From Crocosphaera chwakensis CCY0110 (GTDB taxonomy: Bacteria > Cyanobacteriota > Cyanobacteriia > Cyanobacteriales > Microcystaceae): a stretch of DNA of 64,000 nucleotides. Below, in pieces: positions 9,149 through 18,360 of this stretch. Each line of letters begins with the position of its first letter. The stretch's first letter is position 1. Below the pieces are notes generated by a model, which did not search any database, was not told where the DNA came from, and saw only the letters and a program-made list of their open reading frames with translations. The position numbers and the translations under genes were made by a program. The stretch is from contig NZ_AAXW01000012.1 of the NCBI RefSeq assembly GCF_000169335.1, forward strand, positions 71,526 through 135,525. Reading direction: 5' to 3'.

Positions 9149-10486
9149 TTATAGATGAAGGCTTGTTTCACCATTTTTGTGAAAACTATAAGTTATACCT
9201 GCGATCGCTGATAATAATAACCAACCAATTAAATTAACTCTTAAATCAAAAATACTCACATCCAAAAAATTGAAAATGATACACAAACTAAAAGCGACTA
9301 GATAGGTGAATAATAGTAAAAAATTGGCTTCATTTTCAGAAAAATTTTTTGTTTTTTTGTTTTTTTCTGATTTTTTAAATTTTTGATAGATTCCAGTCAT
9401 TAATATCACAGCTTTAGCTAAAATGATGCCCACTAAGCCACTAAATAATAAAGTCCCAATTATGCCAATTTCTGCCAATAACATTAAAAATAAATTATGA
9501 GGATGACCCATCCAAACATTCATTTCTTCTTGATAAACAGGTGTAAAATTTCGTAGTCCCCAACCCCACAAAGGACGCTGTAACATCATCTTCCAAGCGA
9601 CACCCCATTGAGTGGTTCGTAAGGCGGTAACATAACGATCATCGTACAATTCATCCGTCAATCTTGCCCAAAAATAACTAGGAACAATTTGACGCATAAA
9701 ATCTTGATAAACAGGAATCCAAGCAGCCCAAATAACCACAAAGATAACCAGCAAAACACTAATAATAATCCAATACCAACGTAAATAAATAGCAAACGCC
9801 ATTAAACCTACAATAGCTAGTCCCCAGGCACTCCTAGAATTGGTTAAAATCAAAGCTATTCCATTAAATAAAATCGCCACAGTTAGAATCAATAATTTCT
9901 CATTGATCCGATTATTTTTAATAATAGGACTACGACGATAATGTAAAATCCATAAACCGATGGATAAAGTAAACCCTATCACCAAAAAAAAGGCTAACGT
10001 ATTCGCATACATTAACAAAGAAGACATCCTACCATCAGGATTACCATAAGCAATCATTTTTATTCCAATAAAATGTAAGAATAAGGGGGTTTCCCAACCT
10101 GCAAATAACTGCATAAACCCCAAAAAACACACAGGAATAGATGTTAAGACTAACCACCAAGCCAGTTGATATAATCGCCGAAAGCTATTGAAAAAAAAGG
10201 GAAAAGATGCTATCATCAGAAAAGATGGTAAAAAGTTCCCTAACCCTTCTAAACTATAGCGAGAATGAACCGCTAAGAAGGAAGATAAAATTAACCAAAC
10301 AAAGAGAAGTCCCCAACCCCAATTAATTGGGTGTGTAATGATTTTTTTGAATTTTTGTTGCCATAAACCCAATAAAGCAAGACCAAGGGCAGTGGCTCCA
10401 AAGTCAGCTGAAAAAGGCAAAAGAAACACCCCAAACTTGAGGGTATTCCCTAACCAATGAACTTTATTTTTATTTAATTGATTCAT
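9149..10486 (-). CDS. O-antigen ligase / polymerase family membrane protein
   Basis: A 445-residue polytopic protein with about 10-12 hydrophobic segments. It carries the Wzy_C signature region: LTNSRSAWGLAIVGLMAF, then a long extracytoplasmic loop containing RPLWGWGLRNFTPVYQEE and GHPHNLFLMLLAEIGIIG. The Arg and His of this loop are the conserved ligase residues. Such enzymes transfer or polymerise polysaccharide on lipid carriers in the plasma membrane; cyanobacterial IctB, once considered a bicarbonate transporter, belongs to the same superfamily. The substrate cannot be told from sequence. The 52-bp gap to the next gene suggests it may follow the YaaW gene in one transcript. Confidence 0.85.
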   Translation of the reverse strand: MNQLNKNKVHWLGNTLKFGVFLLPFSADFGATALGLALLGLWQQKFKKIITHPINWGWGLLFVWLILSSFLAVHSRYSLEGLGNFLPSFLMIASFPFFFNSFRRLYQLAWWLVLTSIPVCFLGFMQLFAGWETPLFLHFIGIKMIAYGNPDGRMSSLLMYANTLAFFLVIGFTLSIGLWILHYRRSPIIKNNRINEKLLILTVAILFNGIALILTNSRSAWGLAIVGLMAFAIYLRWYWIIISVLLVIFVVIWAAWIPVYQDFMRQIVPSYFWARLTDELYDDRYVTALRTTQWGVAWKMMLQRPLWGWGLRNFTPVYQEEMNVWMGHPHNLFLMLLAEIGIIGTLLFSGLVGIILAKAVILMTGIYQKFKKSEKNKKTKNFSENEANFLLLFTYLVAFSLCIIFNFLDVSIFDLRVNLIGWLLLSAIAGITYSFHKNGETSLHL

Positions 10487-10538
10487 GGGAAAGAAAGTTA
10501 TCTTGATGATTAACTATTGATTATTGATTATTAGTTAG

Positions 10539-11372
10539 TTAATAAGCAAGTTCCCAAGTTTCGGTACGAGTTAGGCGAATTTGAGCAAGGGCAAAAATAA
10601 CAGGAATAATACGGCCATAGTTAGTAGCGATCGCTCGCCAACCCAGATCAGCTAAAAACCAACCCCACAACACAGGGCCAACAAAAGATAAAACCCCTCT
10701 AACCACGCCATAACGGGCTGCTGTCATCGTCATTCCTCGTCGTGCGGTATTAACTGCCACTTGGTTAGCCACAGCAGCACCACCACGAATCATAGCTTGT
10801 TGAGCTACTTGGTAACGGGCAAAATGCAGAGCAAACTGTTGAGCAATATGTTTAAGTAATAAAGGTTTAACAATGGAATTAACGGCAAAAGCACTGCTAC
10901 CCTTTAACACAAGGTTCATGGGATTATGTTGCAGTTGCACCGGCAAAGCATCAGGAATATTTGATTTGGCTAGAGATGCTTGTATTTGTGTCATCAAGCT
11001 ATTCTGTTGAGCAGGAGGTAAATTTTTCCAAGCTTTTCCCAATAAATTCAAGAAAATATCCGCTTCAATATCGATAGTGGACATTTCATTAGAATAAGGA
11101 ATTTTCAGATAGTGACAAACACGAATTAAAGTCTGACGATAACTAAACCTTTTCGTTTTACGTTTTAGTACCGTTAACCCGTCGGAGGCCAAAAAACGGA
11201 ACCTTGCCTCAATTTTATCTAACCATTGATCCCAGTCCTGACTTTCTACCTCAATGGGATCAGGAGTTTGTAAATAATCAAGAGGATTAAATTTACGGCA
11301 AAAGAGAACTTGAGTTAACTGACGTAATTCCTCTTCTGTAGCCATTTCTAAGGCTGATCGCAGTTCATCCAA
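10539..11372 (-). CDS. YaaW / UPF0174 family protein, TTG start
   Basis: A protein of about 277 residues that begins LDELRSALEMATEEELRQLTQ, the N-terminal pattern of the YaaW/UPF0174 family; its function is unknown. A central region (LLGKAWKNLPPAQQNSL) and a hydrophobic, Ala/Gly-rich C-terminal half (around GVVRGVLSFVGPVLWGWFL) suggest membrane association. The frame can be extended five codons upstream to a TTG at 11387, but a perfect Shine-Dalgarno GGAGGG lies inside those codons, 8 nt before the TTG at 11372. I therefore take 11372 as the start. Confidence 0.75.
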   Translation of the reverse strand: MDELRSALEMATEEELRQLTQVLFCRKFNPLDYLQTPDPIEVESQDWDQWLDKIEARFRFLASDGLTVLKRKTKRFSYRQTLIRVCHYLKIPYSNEMSTIDIEADIFLNLLGKAWKNLPPAQQNSLMTQIQASLAKSNIPDALPVQLQHNPMNLVLKGSSAFAVNSIVKPLLLKHIAQQFALHFARYQVAQQAMIRGGAAVANQVAVNTARRGMTMTAARYGVVRGVLSFVGPVLWGWFLADLGWRAIATNYGRIIPVIFALAQIRLTRTETWELAY

Positions 11373-12274
11373 AATCAGTCCCTCCAAACAGGGTATTAAT
11401 TAGTATGATTTTCCTAATAGCTTATTGTGCCACAGTCAGGAAATCACTTCTCTTATCATACATATCTTAACTTGTCTTTGCAGTATTAAGCTTAGTTTAC
11501 CCTTTAAGGTTTCAAAAAGAACCCCTAACTTTAGAAATTGGATTCCTTTAATTACTCAGTAAAAACAGTCTATTATTTTTTGCTTAACCTCGTGTGTACT
11601 CTTGCTCATGAGCATAATTCTTAATAGTTTCATCACTCACTTCTAAGGCGGGGGGATATTGTTCAAGACGACGCTTATGACCCCTATTAAGATCAAATAG
11701 GAATAACATTTGTACTCACTGCCAAGGTTAGAAGATGAGAGATAATTTGTCTTTGGATGCGAGTATATTGTAGATAATTTTCTAGATTAATTCCTGGAAT
11801 AAAATTAGCTTGAGCTTGAGCTAAAAGGTTCGGTATGGATGAACAACAATGTAAAATTACTTCACTACCAATAATTTCCATTTGCTTCTCCAATTATTAT
11901 TTGTTCTAACAATATAGGTAGATCATAGGAAACCCGACTCTAATCATTCGTCTATCGAAAGTATTAAATTCCTCTTTAACTTAGTTTTACTTACATTTTT
12001 CACTAATTATCCACTAAGACAGTTATTAGTGATGATGTTTGACTCTTACTTGATTTAATTATTTATTTTCAATATAAAAATCAAAAACGATTAATTTTAG
12101 CCTATTTTCCTAGTTTATTGTCTAATTATACAGTTTTTTACCTTATATCAACCTTCTAAATCCTCTTAAATTAATCACAAACTACTCTTATTTCTCCTCT
12201 AACACTATTCAGAAATACCCCATTCAGACTAAACTAGAAGTTTGCAAAATAATTGTTGATGTAGATTATTGAAA
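11373..12274. other. ~900-bp gap with only a degenerate reading frame
   Basis: Between the YaaW gene and tpiA there is no intact gene that I recognise. The only coding-like stretch is the broken minus-strand frame at 11582-11893. The remainder is AT-rich, and the last ~100 bp should contain the tpiA promoter. Confidence 0.4.
11582..11893 (-). pseudogene. Unidentified frameshifted reading frame
   Basis: A minus-strand frame starting near 11880 (MEIIGSEVILHCCSSIPNLL, then QAQANFIPGINLENYLQYTR) stops at 11693. A shifted frame continues directly with FDLNRGHKRRLEQYPPALEV and SDETIKNYAHEQEYTRG before a stop near 11586. The two parts together would give about 100 residues of protein-like composition. 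I do not recognise the family. It may be a remnant or simply a spurious pair of frames. Confidence 0.35.
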
Positions 12275-13006
12275 ATGGCTGTAGGAAAAATTATCATTGC
12301 AGGTAACTGGAAAATGCACAAAACTCAGGCCGAAGCCTTAGAGTTTTTAACAGTATTAAAATCAAAAGTAGAAGAGACAGACGAAGCCAGAGAAATTGTT
12401 CTCTGTGTCCCCTTTACAACCCTTAGCATCCTCTCCAAAAGCTTGCACGGCGGAAAAGTTCGTTTAGGGGCCCAAAACATCCACTGGGAGGATAAAGGGG
12501 CTTACACCGGCGAAATTTCCGGACCAATGTTAACGGAGTTGAGTGTAGATTATGTGGTTATCGGTCATAGTGAACGTCGTCAATACTTTGGAGAAACAGA
12601 CGAAACCGCCAATTTACGGGTTATTACTGCCCAACGTCACGGCCTTACCCCTATTCTCTGTGTAGGAGAAACTAAACAACAACGGGACGCAGGAGAAGCT
12701 GAAAGCGTAATTATTAAGCAGTTGCAAAAAGGCTTAGTCAATGTAGACCAGAGCAAATTAGTAATTGCCTATGAACCCATTTGGGCTATTGGAACAGGAG
12801 ATACCTGTGACGCGACAGAAGCTAACCGTATTATCCGTGTCATCCGTGATCAATTATCTAATAAAAATGTCACTATTCAATATGGGGGTTCAGTGAAACC
12901 AAATAATATTGACGAAATTATGGCCCAGTCTGATATTGATGGGGCTTTAGTTGGGGGTGCTAGTTTAGATCCAGTTAGTTTTGCCCGTATTGTTAATTAT
13001 CAATAA
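12275..13006 (+). CDS. tpiA: Triosephosphate isomerase
   Basis: Interconverts dihydroxyacetone phosphate and glyceraldehyde 3-phosphate in glycolysis and the Calvin cycle. The 243-residue protein shows every diagnostic site: GNWKMHKT (catalytic Lys), [13 protein letters not shown] (catalytic His with its loop), [11 protein letters not shown] (catalytic Glu and the flexible loop) and YGGSVKPNN / [10 protein letters not shown] (phosphate binding). The start is taken at ATG 12275 ([14 protein letters not shown]); an in-frame TTG six bases upstream is less likely. Followed 223 bp later by folP in the same direction. Confidence 0.97.
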   Translation: MAVGKIIIAGNWKMHKTQAEALEFLTVLKSKVEETDEAREIVLCVPFTTLSILSKSLHGGKVRLGAQNIHWEDKGAYTGEISGPMLTELSVDYVVIGHSERRQYFGETDETANLRVITAQRHGLTPILCVGETKQQRDAGEAESVIIKQLQKGLVNVDQSKLVIAYEPIWAIGTGDTCDATEANRIIRVIRDQLSNKNVTIQYGGSVKPNNIDEIMAQSDIDGALVGGASLDPVSFARIVNYQ

Positions 13007-13229
13007 GTTTTTTAAGGCAAAAGGCAAGAGGCAAGAGTCAACTGTTTTTCTGCCTTCTTCTAAAGGGTTTTTAACACTTTTTAGCAGTTAGGCTTAATAA
13101 TAAAATTCTTTTGCCTATTGCCATCCCTCCTTTTAAAGGGGGGATAGGGCGAGTTAGAGAAGGAATTATCGAAGGTGCAAGATATGACTTTTACACAAAT
13201 AAAAACGGCTTTTAATAATTAATATAAAA

Positions 13230-14075
13230 ATGAATAATTTAAGCATTAGAAATACTATTTTTAACTGGGGAAAACGCACTTATTTAATGGGAATATTAAA
13301 TGTGACTCCCGATAGTTTTAGTGATGGGGGAGACTTTAATAGTGTTGAAACAGCTTTATTTCAAGCAGAAAAAATGATTAAATCTGGTGTAGATATTATT
13401 GATATTGGTGGCCAATCAACTCGTCCAGGTGCTGAAGCAATTACCCTAGAAGAAGAGTTAAAACGAGTCATTCCTATTATACAAAAATTACGTCAAAATC
13501 ATTCGATTCCTATTTCTATTGATACCACCAGATCCCAAGTGGCACAAGCGGCTATTGAAGCAGGGGCAGATATGGTTAACGATATTTCTGGGGGAAGTTT
13601 TGATCAAAAAATGTTTTCAACGGTAGCTAATTTAGACGTTCCTATCATTATTATGCACATTCGAGGAATGCCTAAAACGATGCAACAAAACACTGATTAT
13701 AATGACTTAGTTAATGAGATCATAGACTGGTTGAAAAGTCAAATAAATCAAGCCCTTGAAGCAGGAATTAATCAGCATAAAATTATCATTGATCCTGGCA
13801 TTGGCTTCGCTAAAAATTATCAACAAAATATAAAATTATTACAGAATTTATCTAAGTTTCACAGTTTAAATTGCCCTATATTAGTCGGAGTTTCTCGTAA
13901 AAGTTTTATCGGACATATTTTAAACCAAAAAGACCCCAAAAAAAGAGTCTGGGGAACCGCCGCCGCTTGTTGTCGTGCGATCGCTTCTCAAGCTGATATT
14001 TTACGGGTTCATGATGTCCCAGAAATAAAAGATGTTGCTCAAGTGGCCGATCAGATTTGGCGTAATAATAATTAA
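13230..14075 (+). CDS. folP: Dihydropteroate synthase
   Basis: Condenses p-aminobenzoate with hydroxymethyl-dihydropterin diphosphate in folate synthesis. The 281-residue protein carries the family signatures MGILNVTPDSFSDGG, DIGGQSTRPGA, SIDTTRSQVAQAAIEAGADM, NDISGG, IIDPGIGFAKN and LVGVSRKSFIG. The length is normal. The 223-bp upstream gap contains GGCAA-rich short repeats (13015-13040) and probably the promoter. Confidence 0.97.
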   Translation: MNNLSIRNTIFNWGKRTYLMGILNVTPDSFSDGGDFNSVETALFQAEKMIKSGVDIIDIGGQSTRPGAEAITLEEELKRVIPIIQKLRQNHSIPISIDTTRSQVAQAAIEAGADMVNDISGGSFDQKMFSTVANLDVPIIIMHIRGMPKTMQQNTDYNDLVNEIIDWLKSQINQALEAGINQHKIIIDPGIGFAKNYQQNIKLLQNLSKFHSLNCPILVGVSRKSFIGHILNQKDPKKRVWGTAAACCRAIASQADILRVHDVPEIKDVAQVADQIWRNNN

Positions 14076-14334
14076 TGAATAATTAAGACAATATTACCTT
14101 TTGCTTCCTGCTTTCTGCCTTTTCCGAAAGGCTGTTAAGATTAATTAAAATTAAACAACCACAAAGTTGCGAAAATTCCCCTCAAACCCAGTCACCATAA
14201 GGCTGAGAGTCTCTAGATGTCTTATGTAACATTATTTAAGCAGACGCTCAATAAACGCAACAACTTTGAGACAATCAAAAACAGCTTATCAGCGTGTCAT
14301 TATCACGTCTTATTTAACACATTAGGAGAACCCT

Positions 14335-15861
14335 ATGAAACTGGCCTATTGGATGTATGCTGGCCCTGCACACATTGGCACTCTACGCATTGCTAGTTCT
14401 TTTAAAAACGTTCATGCTATTATGCACGCACCCCTAGGGGATGATTATTTTAACGTCATGCGATCGATGTTAGAGAGAGAAAGAGACTTTACCCCTGTGA
14501 CTGCCAGTATTGTTGATCGCAATGTTTTGGCCCGAGGTTCTCAAGAAAAGGTGGTTAATAATATTGTTCGCAAAGATGGGGAAGAAAAGCCAGATTTAAT
14601 CGTTTTAACCCCGACTTGTACCTCTAGCATTTTACAAGAAGATTTGGCCAATTTTGTCGAACGGGCCCAAATGGATGCTCAAGGGGATGTTTTGTTAGCG
14701 GATGTCAACCATTATCGTTACAACGAGTTACAAGCTGCTGATAGAACCCTACACCAAATTGTTAAATATTACCTCGAAAAAGCCAAGAAAAAGAACGAAT
14801 TATCCCAAGAAAAAACAGCCCATCCTTCGGTTAATATTATCGGCATTTCTACCCTAGGTTTTCATAACCAACATGACTGTAGAGAGTTAAAACAGTTAAT
14901 GAAAGATTTGGGAATTGAAGTTAATGAAGTGATTCCCGATGGTGCTTCGGTTCACAATTTAAAGAATTTACCGAAAGCATGGTTTAACTTAGTGCCTTAT
15001 CGAGAATTAGGCATAGCAACGGCTCAATATTTAGAGGAAGAATTTAACCTTCCTTATGTCGATATTACCCCGATGGGAGTAGTAGAAACAGCCAGATGTA
15101 TTCGCAAAATTCAACAGATAATTAATGAGCAAGGGACAAATGTAGATTATGAAGAATTCATCAACGAACAGACGTTGTATGTGTCCCAAGCGGCTTGGTT
15201 TTCTCGTTCCATTGACTGTCAAAATTTAACCGGTAAAAAAGCCGTTGTATTTGGGGATAATACCCATGCTGCTGCTATTACTAAAATATTAGCGAGAGAG
15301 ATGGGAATTCATGTGGTTTTAGCCGGAACTTATTGTAAATATGATGCAGACTGGTTCAAAGAACAAGTGAGCGAATATTGTGATGAAGTTTTAATTAGTG
15401 ATGATAATGGTGCCATTGGAGATGCGATCGCTCGTATCGAACCTTCTGCTATTTTTGGCACACAAATGGAGCGTCATGTCGGTAAAAGATTAGACATTCC
15501 TTGTGGTGTTATTGCTGCACCCATTCACATTCAAAACTTCCCTATTGGTTATAAACCTTTCTGTGGTTATGAAGGGACAAATCAGATTGCTGATTTAGTG
15601 TATAATTCCTTTACTTTGGGCATGGAAGATCATCTTTTAGAAATCTTTGGCGGTCACGATACCAAAGAAGTTATTACCAAAGGAATTTCTGCTGATTCTG
15701 ACTTAAACTGGAACAAAGAAGCACAAGCAGAATTGAATAAGGTTCCTGGTTTTGTTCGGGGTAAAGTAAAGCGAAACACCGAAAAGTTTGCCCGTGAGCG
15801 TGGATTTTCGGAGATTAGTTTAGAAGTGATGTATGCAGCAAAAGAAGCTGTAGGTGCATAA
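14335..15861 (+). CDS. chlB: Light-independent protochlorophyllide reductase subunit B
   Basis: ChlB forms, with ChlN, the NB component of the dark-operative, nitrogenase-like enzyme that reduces protochlorophyllide; ChlL supplies electrons. The 508-residue protein starts [20 protein letters not shown] and has the usual length. Conserved cysteines are visible in [20 protein letters not shown], and the C-terminal region ([20 protein letters not shown]) is typical. A Shine-Dalgarno-like AGGAG (AGGAGAACCCTATG) sits just before the ATG. chlL and chlN are not in the window. A hairpin terminator follows immediately. Confidence 0.97.
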   Translation: MKLAYWMYAGPAHIGTLRIASSFKNVHAIMHAPLGDDYFNVMRSMLERERDFTPVTASIVDRNVLARGSQEKVVNNIVRKDGEEKPDLIVLTPTCTSSILQEDLANFVERAQMDAQGDVLLADVNHYRYNELQAADRTLHQIVKYYLEKAKKKNELSQEKTAHPSVNIIGISTLGFHNQHDCRELKQLMKDLGIEVNEVIPDGASVHNLKNLPKAWFNLVPYRELGIATAQYLEEEFNLPYVDITPMGVVETARCIRKIQQIINEQGTNVDYEEFINEQTLYVSQAAWFSRSIDCQNLTGKKAVVFGDNTHAAAITKILAREMGIHVVLAGTYCKYDADWFKEQVSEYCDEVLISDDNGAIGDAIARIEPSAIFGTQMERHVGKRLDIPCGVIAAPIHIQNFPIGYKPFCGYEGTNQIADLVYNSFTLGMEDHLLEIFGGHDTKEVITKGISADSDLNWNKEAQAELNKVPGFVRGKVKRNTEKFARERGFSEISLEVMYAAKEAVGA

Positions 15862-15864
15862 CTA

Positions 15865-15892
15865 AAGTAGGGTGGGCAATGCCCACCTTTTA
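15865..15892 (+). terminator. GTAGGGTGGGCA palindrome acting as chlB terminator
   Basis: GGTGGGCA / TGCCCACC forms a compact GC-rich stem followed by TTTT, starting four bases after the chlB stop. It belongs to the same repeat family as the elements at 2571, 19920 and 28324. Confidence 0.7.
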
Positions 15893-15914
15893 ACAATATA
15901 ATGACTATAAGCTT

Positions 15915-16250
15915 ATGAAAATGTCATCTAATTTAGTCATTGAAGATGCAAAGTTGACTAGATATTTACTCATTTATCAACGAAAAGATGATAAATCAAA
16001 ATATTTAGCACAATATGGCTATACGTTAGATAATTGGCAAGTGCTTAAACTGGATATAATTAAAGCAGTCCAAGGTCAAGAAATTGATGAAATTACTCAG
16101 ACAGACTGGGGACAAAGATTTAAGGTAAAAAGTCAGTGGACTGGTGTTAATGGAAAATTAATTAAAGTCATTACTATTTGGCAGCAAAGTGAAGGAGAAG
16201 ATACAATAAAATTGATTACTTTATATCCTGACAAATCAGAGGAAAACTAA
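15915..16250 (+). CDS. DUF6883-like small protein
   Basis: A 111-residue protein with the pattern KLTRYLLIYQRKDDKSKYLA, QYGYTLDNWQVLKLDIIKAV and LIKVITIWQQSEGE, matching the DUF6883 family as I recall it (small domain often found near toxin or mobile genes; function unknown). It is followed three bases later by a DUF4926 gene, and the two probably form an operon with the DUF2283 gene at 16509. The start could be the ATG at 15915 or the second ATG at 15921. Confidence 0.6.
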   Translation: MKMSSNLVIEDAKLTRYLLIYQRKDDKSKYLAQYGYTLDNWQVLKLDIIKAVQGQEIDEITQTDWGQRFKVKSQWTGVNGKLIKVITIWQQSEGEDTIKLITLYPDKSEEN

Positions 16251-16252
16251 TC

Positions 16253-16507
16253 GTGACAAATATTCAATTGTTTCAATGGGTAGAATTAAAATATGATGTT
16301 CCTAACAGCCTAGTAAAAAAAGGGGATAAAGGAGTCGTTTTAGACTATTTAAAACCTACAAAAAAACAATCAGAGCCTGGTTATAATTTAGAAGTTTTTA
16401 GAGATGGAGAAACTTTAGATATTGTTTCTGTTCCTATATCTTGGGTAATACCCTTACCTGAAATATGGGGAGAAACTGAACTAATAAAATTAAACGAGGT
16501 GACTTAA
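16253..16507 (+). CDS. DUF4926 domain protein
   Basis: An 84-residue protein starting at GTG, preceded by AGAGG at a fitting distance. The core (VELKYDVPNSLVKKGDKGVV, LDYLKPTKK, YNLEVFRDGETLDIVSVPIS) matches the DUF4926 beta-rich fold, in which a small barrel carries a G-D-x-G-x-V turn. DUF4926 genes often travel with DUF6883 genes, as here. Function unknown; possibly an immunity or antitoxin-like component. Confidence 0.65.
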   Translation: MTNIQLFQWVELKYDVPNSLVKKGDKGVVLDYLKPTKKQSEPGYNLEVFRDGETLDIVSVPISWVIPLPEIWGETELIKLNEVT

Positions 16508-16736
16508 TATGGACAACTTAAAAATTTATCATGATCACGAAGCAAAAACTTTAACCATTTGGTTTGATGATCCAAAAAAAGAATTTTTAGTTGATGAAGT
16601 AGAAGAAGACTTATCTTTAATTAAAGATCAACAAGTAAATATTATTGGAATTGAAAGATTAAATTATTTAGGAACTAAACTAGATGCTTCAAAAGTCAAA
16701 TTTGTTGATTTTTAACTCTACCTTATTATCATGAAA
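16478..16736 (+). repeat. Direct repeat copy 1 (DUF2283 gene and flanks)
   Basis: About 255 bp that recurs almost unchanged at 18361-18617. It spans the last codons of the DUF4926 gene, the whole DUF2283 gene and about 20 bp after it. Confidence 0.85.
16509..16715 (+). CDS. DUF2283 family protein (copy 1)
   Basis: A 68-residue protein beginning MDNLKIYHDHEAKTLTIWFD, the DUF2283 signature (Y-D...D.L.I.F), continuing VDEVEEDLSLIKDQ and IIGIERLNYLG. The family is small and of unknown function, sometimes encoded next to toxins. A good Shine-Dalgarno GAGG lies at 16496-16499. The gene directly follows the DUF4926 gene and has a near-identical paralogue at 18392 (7 differences in 68). Confidence 0.8.
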   Translation: MDNLKIYHDHEAKTLTIWFDDPKKEFLVDEVEEDLSLIKDQQVNIIGIERLNYLGTKLDASKVKFVDF

Positions 16737-16820
16737 AACTATAGAGTGGATAATATCTACATTTTTAAGTTAGTATATATGCTGGAGGTAGAAATTATAT
16801 TGATACAATAAAAATCAAGT

Positions 16821-17999
16821 ATGGTATATCAATGGACTCAATCAGAAAAAGATAGAATTGTTGAAAACATTTTAGAAATTGCTGCACAAACTCATAAAAA
16901 ACCTAATCCAACAGGGCGAAATATTAACATTTCAATTACTTATGAAAATCAAGGTAAGATAAGTCATAAAATTGAGTTTAATTTATCTAATAAATATTTA
17001 GATAAATATGAAAACTTCAAGAAAAAAATAATGTTAAAGGGAAAGTGGTTTGATAAATTTACTGAATCAAGTATTTCGAGTAGGTTAGATAACTTATTAA
17101 TAGATGCAGTCCAATATCAAGATTCTAATCGTCTTTTACTTTTACTGAATAAAATTATTGATTATTTTGACAATTATCATGAGAAAGTTACTGTTTATCT
17201 CCCTATCGATGGTATGATTTTTGAGGAAGATTATCTTGAAATAGGTGATATTGTTTTAAAACAAGAACGAGTGAAAGAAGAGGAAAATTTTAGAAAACAA
17301 CTCTTTGCTGAATACACAACTATAGCAGAAGAAAAAAGAGCTATAGAAAGAGCAGAAGAAGAAACACGCAGAATTATTGACATATTACGTTATGCTAATG
17401 CTCCTAGTAAAACAGTTATTGGTATCAGAGGAGATATTAATCCAATTCATTACACTGTTCCTATCATATCAAGAGGAGAATTAATTTATATGAAAATCAA
17501 TCAAGGTGTTAGTGAAAATACAACTCATTTTATTGAGTCAATGAAAGACAAAGGACTTTTTGAATTAGCAAAACTCTTAAAAAAAGATTATTCTGAACTA
17601 TCAGAATTTGAACGAACAATATTTAGAGGTATTCATTGGATATCACTTTCTCAGATACAAAGAGAACCCGAAAATGAATTACTCAATTTAATTACTTGCT
17701 TAGAAACTTTTCTAACTGCAGAATATGGAAATCCTATTACAAATACAATAGCTGAAGGAGTAGCTATTATCTTAGAAAGCGAATTGGAAAAACGTAAAAT
17801 CATAAAACAGAGTATTAAAGAATTTTATAAAAATCGTAGTAAAATTTCTCATGGTGGAAATAAAGCAATTTTAACATCAGATTTAGATAAATTACGAAAA
17901 TTAGTTATTGAATTTACTCAAAAAATGATTGATTTAAGAAGAGAATTTCAGGATCGAAAATCTTTGCTTCAATGGATTGAAGATCAAAAGTTAGGATAA
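16821..17999 (+). CDS. ApeA-like HEPN domain protein
   Basis: A 392-residue protein. The N-terminal two thirds are not recognised and contain a charged, probably helical stretch (VKEEENFRKQLFAEYTTIAE). The C-terminal region looks like an Apea-like HEPN domain: SLSQIQREPENELLNLITCL followed by ETFLTA, then IKEFYKNRSKISHGG. The R-X4-H pair (about residues 339 and 344) is the catalytic motif of HEPN ribonucleases. HEPN proteins of this group include anti-phage abortive-infection factors. It lies between two copies of a DUF2283 gene and its end overlaps a truncated RelE toxin on the other strand. A defence role is inferred, not shown. Confidence 0.65.
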   Translation: MVYQWTQSEKDRIVENILEIAAQTHKKPNPTGRNINISITYENQGKISHKIEFNLSNKYLDKYENFKKKIMLKGKWFDKFTESSISSRLDNLLIDAVQYQDSNRLLLLLNKIIDYFDNYHEKVTVYLPIDGMIFEEDYLEIGDIVLKQERVKEEENFRKQLFAEYTTIAEEKRAIERAEEETRRIIDILRYANAPSKTVIGIRGDINPIHYTVPIISRGELIYMKINQGVSENTTHFIESMKDKGLFELAKLLKKDYSELSEFERTIFRGIHWISLSQIQREPENELLNLITCLETFLTAEYGNPITNTIAEGVAIILESELEKRKIIKQSIKEFYKNRSKISHGGNKAILTSDLDKLRKLVIEFTQKMIDLRREFQDRKSLLQWIEDQKLG

Positions 18000-18008
18000 T
18001 AGATATGT

Positions 18009-18081
18009 TAATTTGAATTGTTGAAGTAAGTGTTTCTATTTCTGCTGTAGCATCCAAAGTAAATTCAATGGAGTAACTCAT
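18009..18081 (-). pseudogene. N-terminal remnant of a RelE/ParE-type toxin
   Basis: Directly at the stop codon of the antitoxin gene (TAATG overlap), an ATG opens MSYSIEFTLDATAEIETLTS followed by TIQ. This looks like the first two dozen residues of a RelE/ParE toxin. The similarity then ends at the junction with the HEPN gene on the opposite strand, so the toxin has lost all catalytic residues. Confidence 0.6.
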
Positions 18082-18296
18082 TACCAGTTTAATCCTAGTT
18101 TTTTCGCCACTTCTTCGGCTGAAATTCCTTTTTCTCCTTTTTCAGTACGTTTTAGAGAATTAAAAACTTGTTCTTTTGCTTCTGGTTTAAGTTCTTGATT
18201 GCCGTCTGGATCAAACAGAATAGAATTGATAGTTTCTTCAACAGTTTCTTGAATTAACTGTTTAAGTTCTTCTACAGTTAGCTCTTTAGCTTGCAT
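18081..18296 (-). CDS. Antitoxin-like protein of a RelE/ParE module
   Basis: A 71-residue acidic, helical protein (MQAKELTVEELKQLIQETVE, then ETINSILFDPDGNQELKPEA, ending EEVAKKLGLNW). It resembles the small cyanobacterial antitoxins encoded just before RelE-type toxins. Its stop codon overlaps the start of a toxin that survives only as a short remnant. Probably an orphan antitoxin. Confidence 0.6.
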   Translation of the reverse strand: MQAKELTVEELKQLIQETVEETINSILFDPDGNQELKPEAKEQVFNSLKRTEKGEKGISAEEVAKKLGLNW

Positions 18297-18360
18297 GATT
18301 TTTTTGAAAAATTAAGTATTAACAACTTTCTATTTTAGCAGAATATTATTAAAACGTATC

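Noticed and set aside
14160..14230. Riboswitch-like CTGAGAG segment before chlB
   Set aside because: Resembles one box of the TPP riboswitch only; the remaining conserved parts are absent.
15654..15896. Minus-strand frame opposite the end of chlB
   Set aside because: Shadow of chlB; starts within the terminator palindrome.
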